NCBI GenBank assembly: GCA_028679405.1 | Contig: JAJRBP010000093.1 | Span: 1-6,460, forward strand | Length of the DNA: 6,460 bases | Direction of reading: 5' to 3' | From: Methanoregulaceae archaeon | Lineage (GTDB): Archaea; Halobacteriota; Methanomicrobia; Methanomicrobiales; Methanospirillaceae | In this document: one piece after another, positions 5,759 through 6,460 of the stretch | Position numbering within the stretch: position 1 is the stretch's first letter | Layout: each line of letters starts with the position of its first letter | Notes under the pieces: generated by a model | Seen by the model: the letters and a program-made list of their open reading frames with translations, nothing else | What the model was told of the DNA's origin: nothing | The model's database searches: none | Program-made: the position numbers and the translations under genes

Positions 5759-5764
5759 TAATCG

Positions 5765-5773
5765 TTCTATATC
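5765..5773 (+). promoter_or_regulatory. TATA box of the CHAD gene, predicting a leaderless mRNA
   Basis: TTCTATATC is centred about 26 nt before the ATG at 5796, so transcription would begin at or near the start codon. The sequence between (GCGTGATCTTTCTGAGGGTTGC) has only a weak GAGGG that would lie before the predicted start. The arrangement matches that of sixA. Confidence 0.5.
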
Positions 5774-5795
5774 GCGTGATCTTTCTGAGGGTTGC

Positions 5796-6460
5796 ATGGC
5801 GGATGGTGGGGGAGATCTGTTTCTCTGTGAATTCGGCAGTGAGGTACTCGAGAAACTCCTCCTGAAATTCACCCGTCAGCTCCACGGTGTCCGGCATGCG
5901 GAAGATCCTGAATATATTCACCGGATGCGGGTGTCATCGCGCCGGCTGCGGGCGGCAATGCCGGTTTTTCAGGATTGTTTTCCCCGGAAACAGTACAAAC
6001 AATGGCTCCGGGAGATCCGGCGGGTAACCCGTGTTCTCGGTGACGCCCGCGACCTGGATGTGCAGATCCTGTTCCTGCAGGCTTACCAGAGACGGGTGGA
6101 TCCCCACCAGCGCACAATCCGGCCTGACGAGCAAACAGAGGATACAGCGAAAGACCGATCTCAACGATCATCGTCCGGGTCTGGTTCCCTTGCACCGGAT
6201 ATGAGCACGGTCGGAATCGAGTATATTTTGCATCTGCTAAAAACAAAACGTGTGGCTCTCCAGCCCCGGATAGCTGATGCTCTGGATGTCCTTGAAGAGA
6301 GTGGGGCGATCGCCTCCATGGACGCCGTATTTCGTGCAACGATGAAAAAGAGAAGAAATAATGGATCTCACGCATCACGGAAGGGAGTGCAACCCTTTGC
6401 TGCAGCAAGCCTTTCATCAGCAATGGAGGAACTCTTATCGTTTGAAGAATCGCTTTATCA
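5796..6460 (+). CDS. CHAD-domain protein, N-terminal part (3' end outside window)
   Basis: The first 221 codons are present. The conserved histidine alpha-helical domain is clear: an N-terminal helix (about 15-31), then YIHRMRVSSRRLRAAMPVF (40-58) with the family histidine and arginine cluster (H42, R44, R49, R50, R52), and IRRVTRVLGDARDLDVQI (74-91), the standard LG-ARDLDV signature. A Ser/charged, probably disordered insert (about 102-137) separates these from further helices (GIEYILHLLKTKRVALQPRIA and EESGAIASMDAVF). A second basic/Ser linker (183-198) leads to FEESLY, where the second CHAD helical repeat should begin. CHAD domains bind inorganic polyphosphate through their basic surface and can go to polyphosphate granules. 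No CYTH triphosphatase domain precedes it, so this is a stand-alone CHAD. ATG 5796 is the only plausible start, since an in-frame stop lies at 5754. The predicted leaderless promoter fits it. Confidence 0.9.
   Translation, partial: MADGGGDLFLCEFGSEVLEKLLLKFTRQLHGVRHAEDPEYIHRMRVSSRRLRAAMPVFQDCFPRKQYKQWLREIRRVTRVLGDARDLDVQILFLQAYQRRVDPHQRTIRPDEQTEDTAKDRSQRSSSGSGSLAPDMSTVGIEYILHLLKTKRVALQPRIADALDVLEESGAIASMDAVFRATMKKRRNNGSHASRKGVQPFAAASLSSAMEELLSFEESLY

Noticed and set aside
5650..5865. 71-codon plus-strand ORF between sixA and CHAD
   Set aside because: It overlaps the sixA end and the CHAD start in another frame, has no ribosome-binding site and shows no recognisable domain.
5869..6423. 184-codon minus-strand ORF
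   Set aside because: It is antisense to the CHAD coding sequence, whose signature motifs lie on the plus strand in an open frame to the window end.

Overview
The window looks like part of the genome of a methanogenic archaeon, most likely of the Methanomicrobiales. That is inference from gene content (archaeal Ppx/GppA, an Mth938-like protein, a PhoU-like fusion, SixA and CHAD), moderately high GC, archaeal TATA boxes about 26 nt before probable transcription starts, and a mix of leaderless and Shine-Dalgarno starts. No rRNA, tRNA, CRISPR array, insertion sequence or integrase was seen.

Layout. (1) Positions 2-220, plus strand: the C-terminal tail of a Ppx/GppA exopolyphosphatase that begins outside the window. 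(2) Positions 221-642: a spacer with two very short ORFs behind good Shine-Dalgarno sequences and a probable terminator for the next gene. (3) Positions 643-990, minus strand: a small Mth938/NDUFAF3-like protein with its own promoter region containing an inverted repeat. (4) Positions 1094-4648, minus strand: a tight two-gene operon. The first gene (2708-4648) encodes a 646-residue protein with a C-terminal PhoU-like domain and about 420 unrecognised N-terminal residues. The second (1094-2701) encodes a 535-residue protein equivalent to the ATP-grasp and phosphohistidine domains of pyruvate, phosphate dikinase, without the PEP/pyruvate barrel. A hairpin with a T8 tract follows. (5) Positions 4649-5173: a divergent control region with a TATA box for each side, several inverted repeats and one doubtful ORF. 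(6) Positions 5174-5671, plus strand: a SixA-type phosphohistidine phosphatase. (7) Positions 5796-6460, plus strand: a CHAD-domain protein cut off by the window edge.

How the genes may work together. Ppx degrades polyphosphate, CHAD domains bind polyphosphate, PhoU-like proteins belong to phosphate control, PPDK N-terminal halves form a phosphohistidine from ATP and Pi, and SixA removes phosphate from phosphohistidine. The neighbourhood therefore reads as an archaeal phosphate/polyphosphate island. Its most unusual part is the PPDK half-enzyme coupled to a PhoU fusion, with a possible phosphohistidine eraser divergently encoded. Family assignments are strong for Ppx, the PPDK half, SixA, CHAD and the Mth938-like protein, and good for the PhoU-like domain. 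The joint function is a hypothesis.
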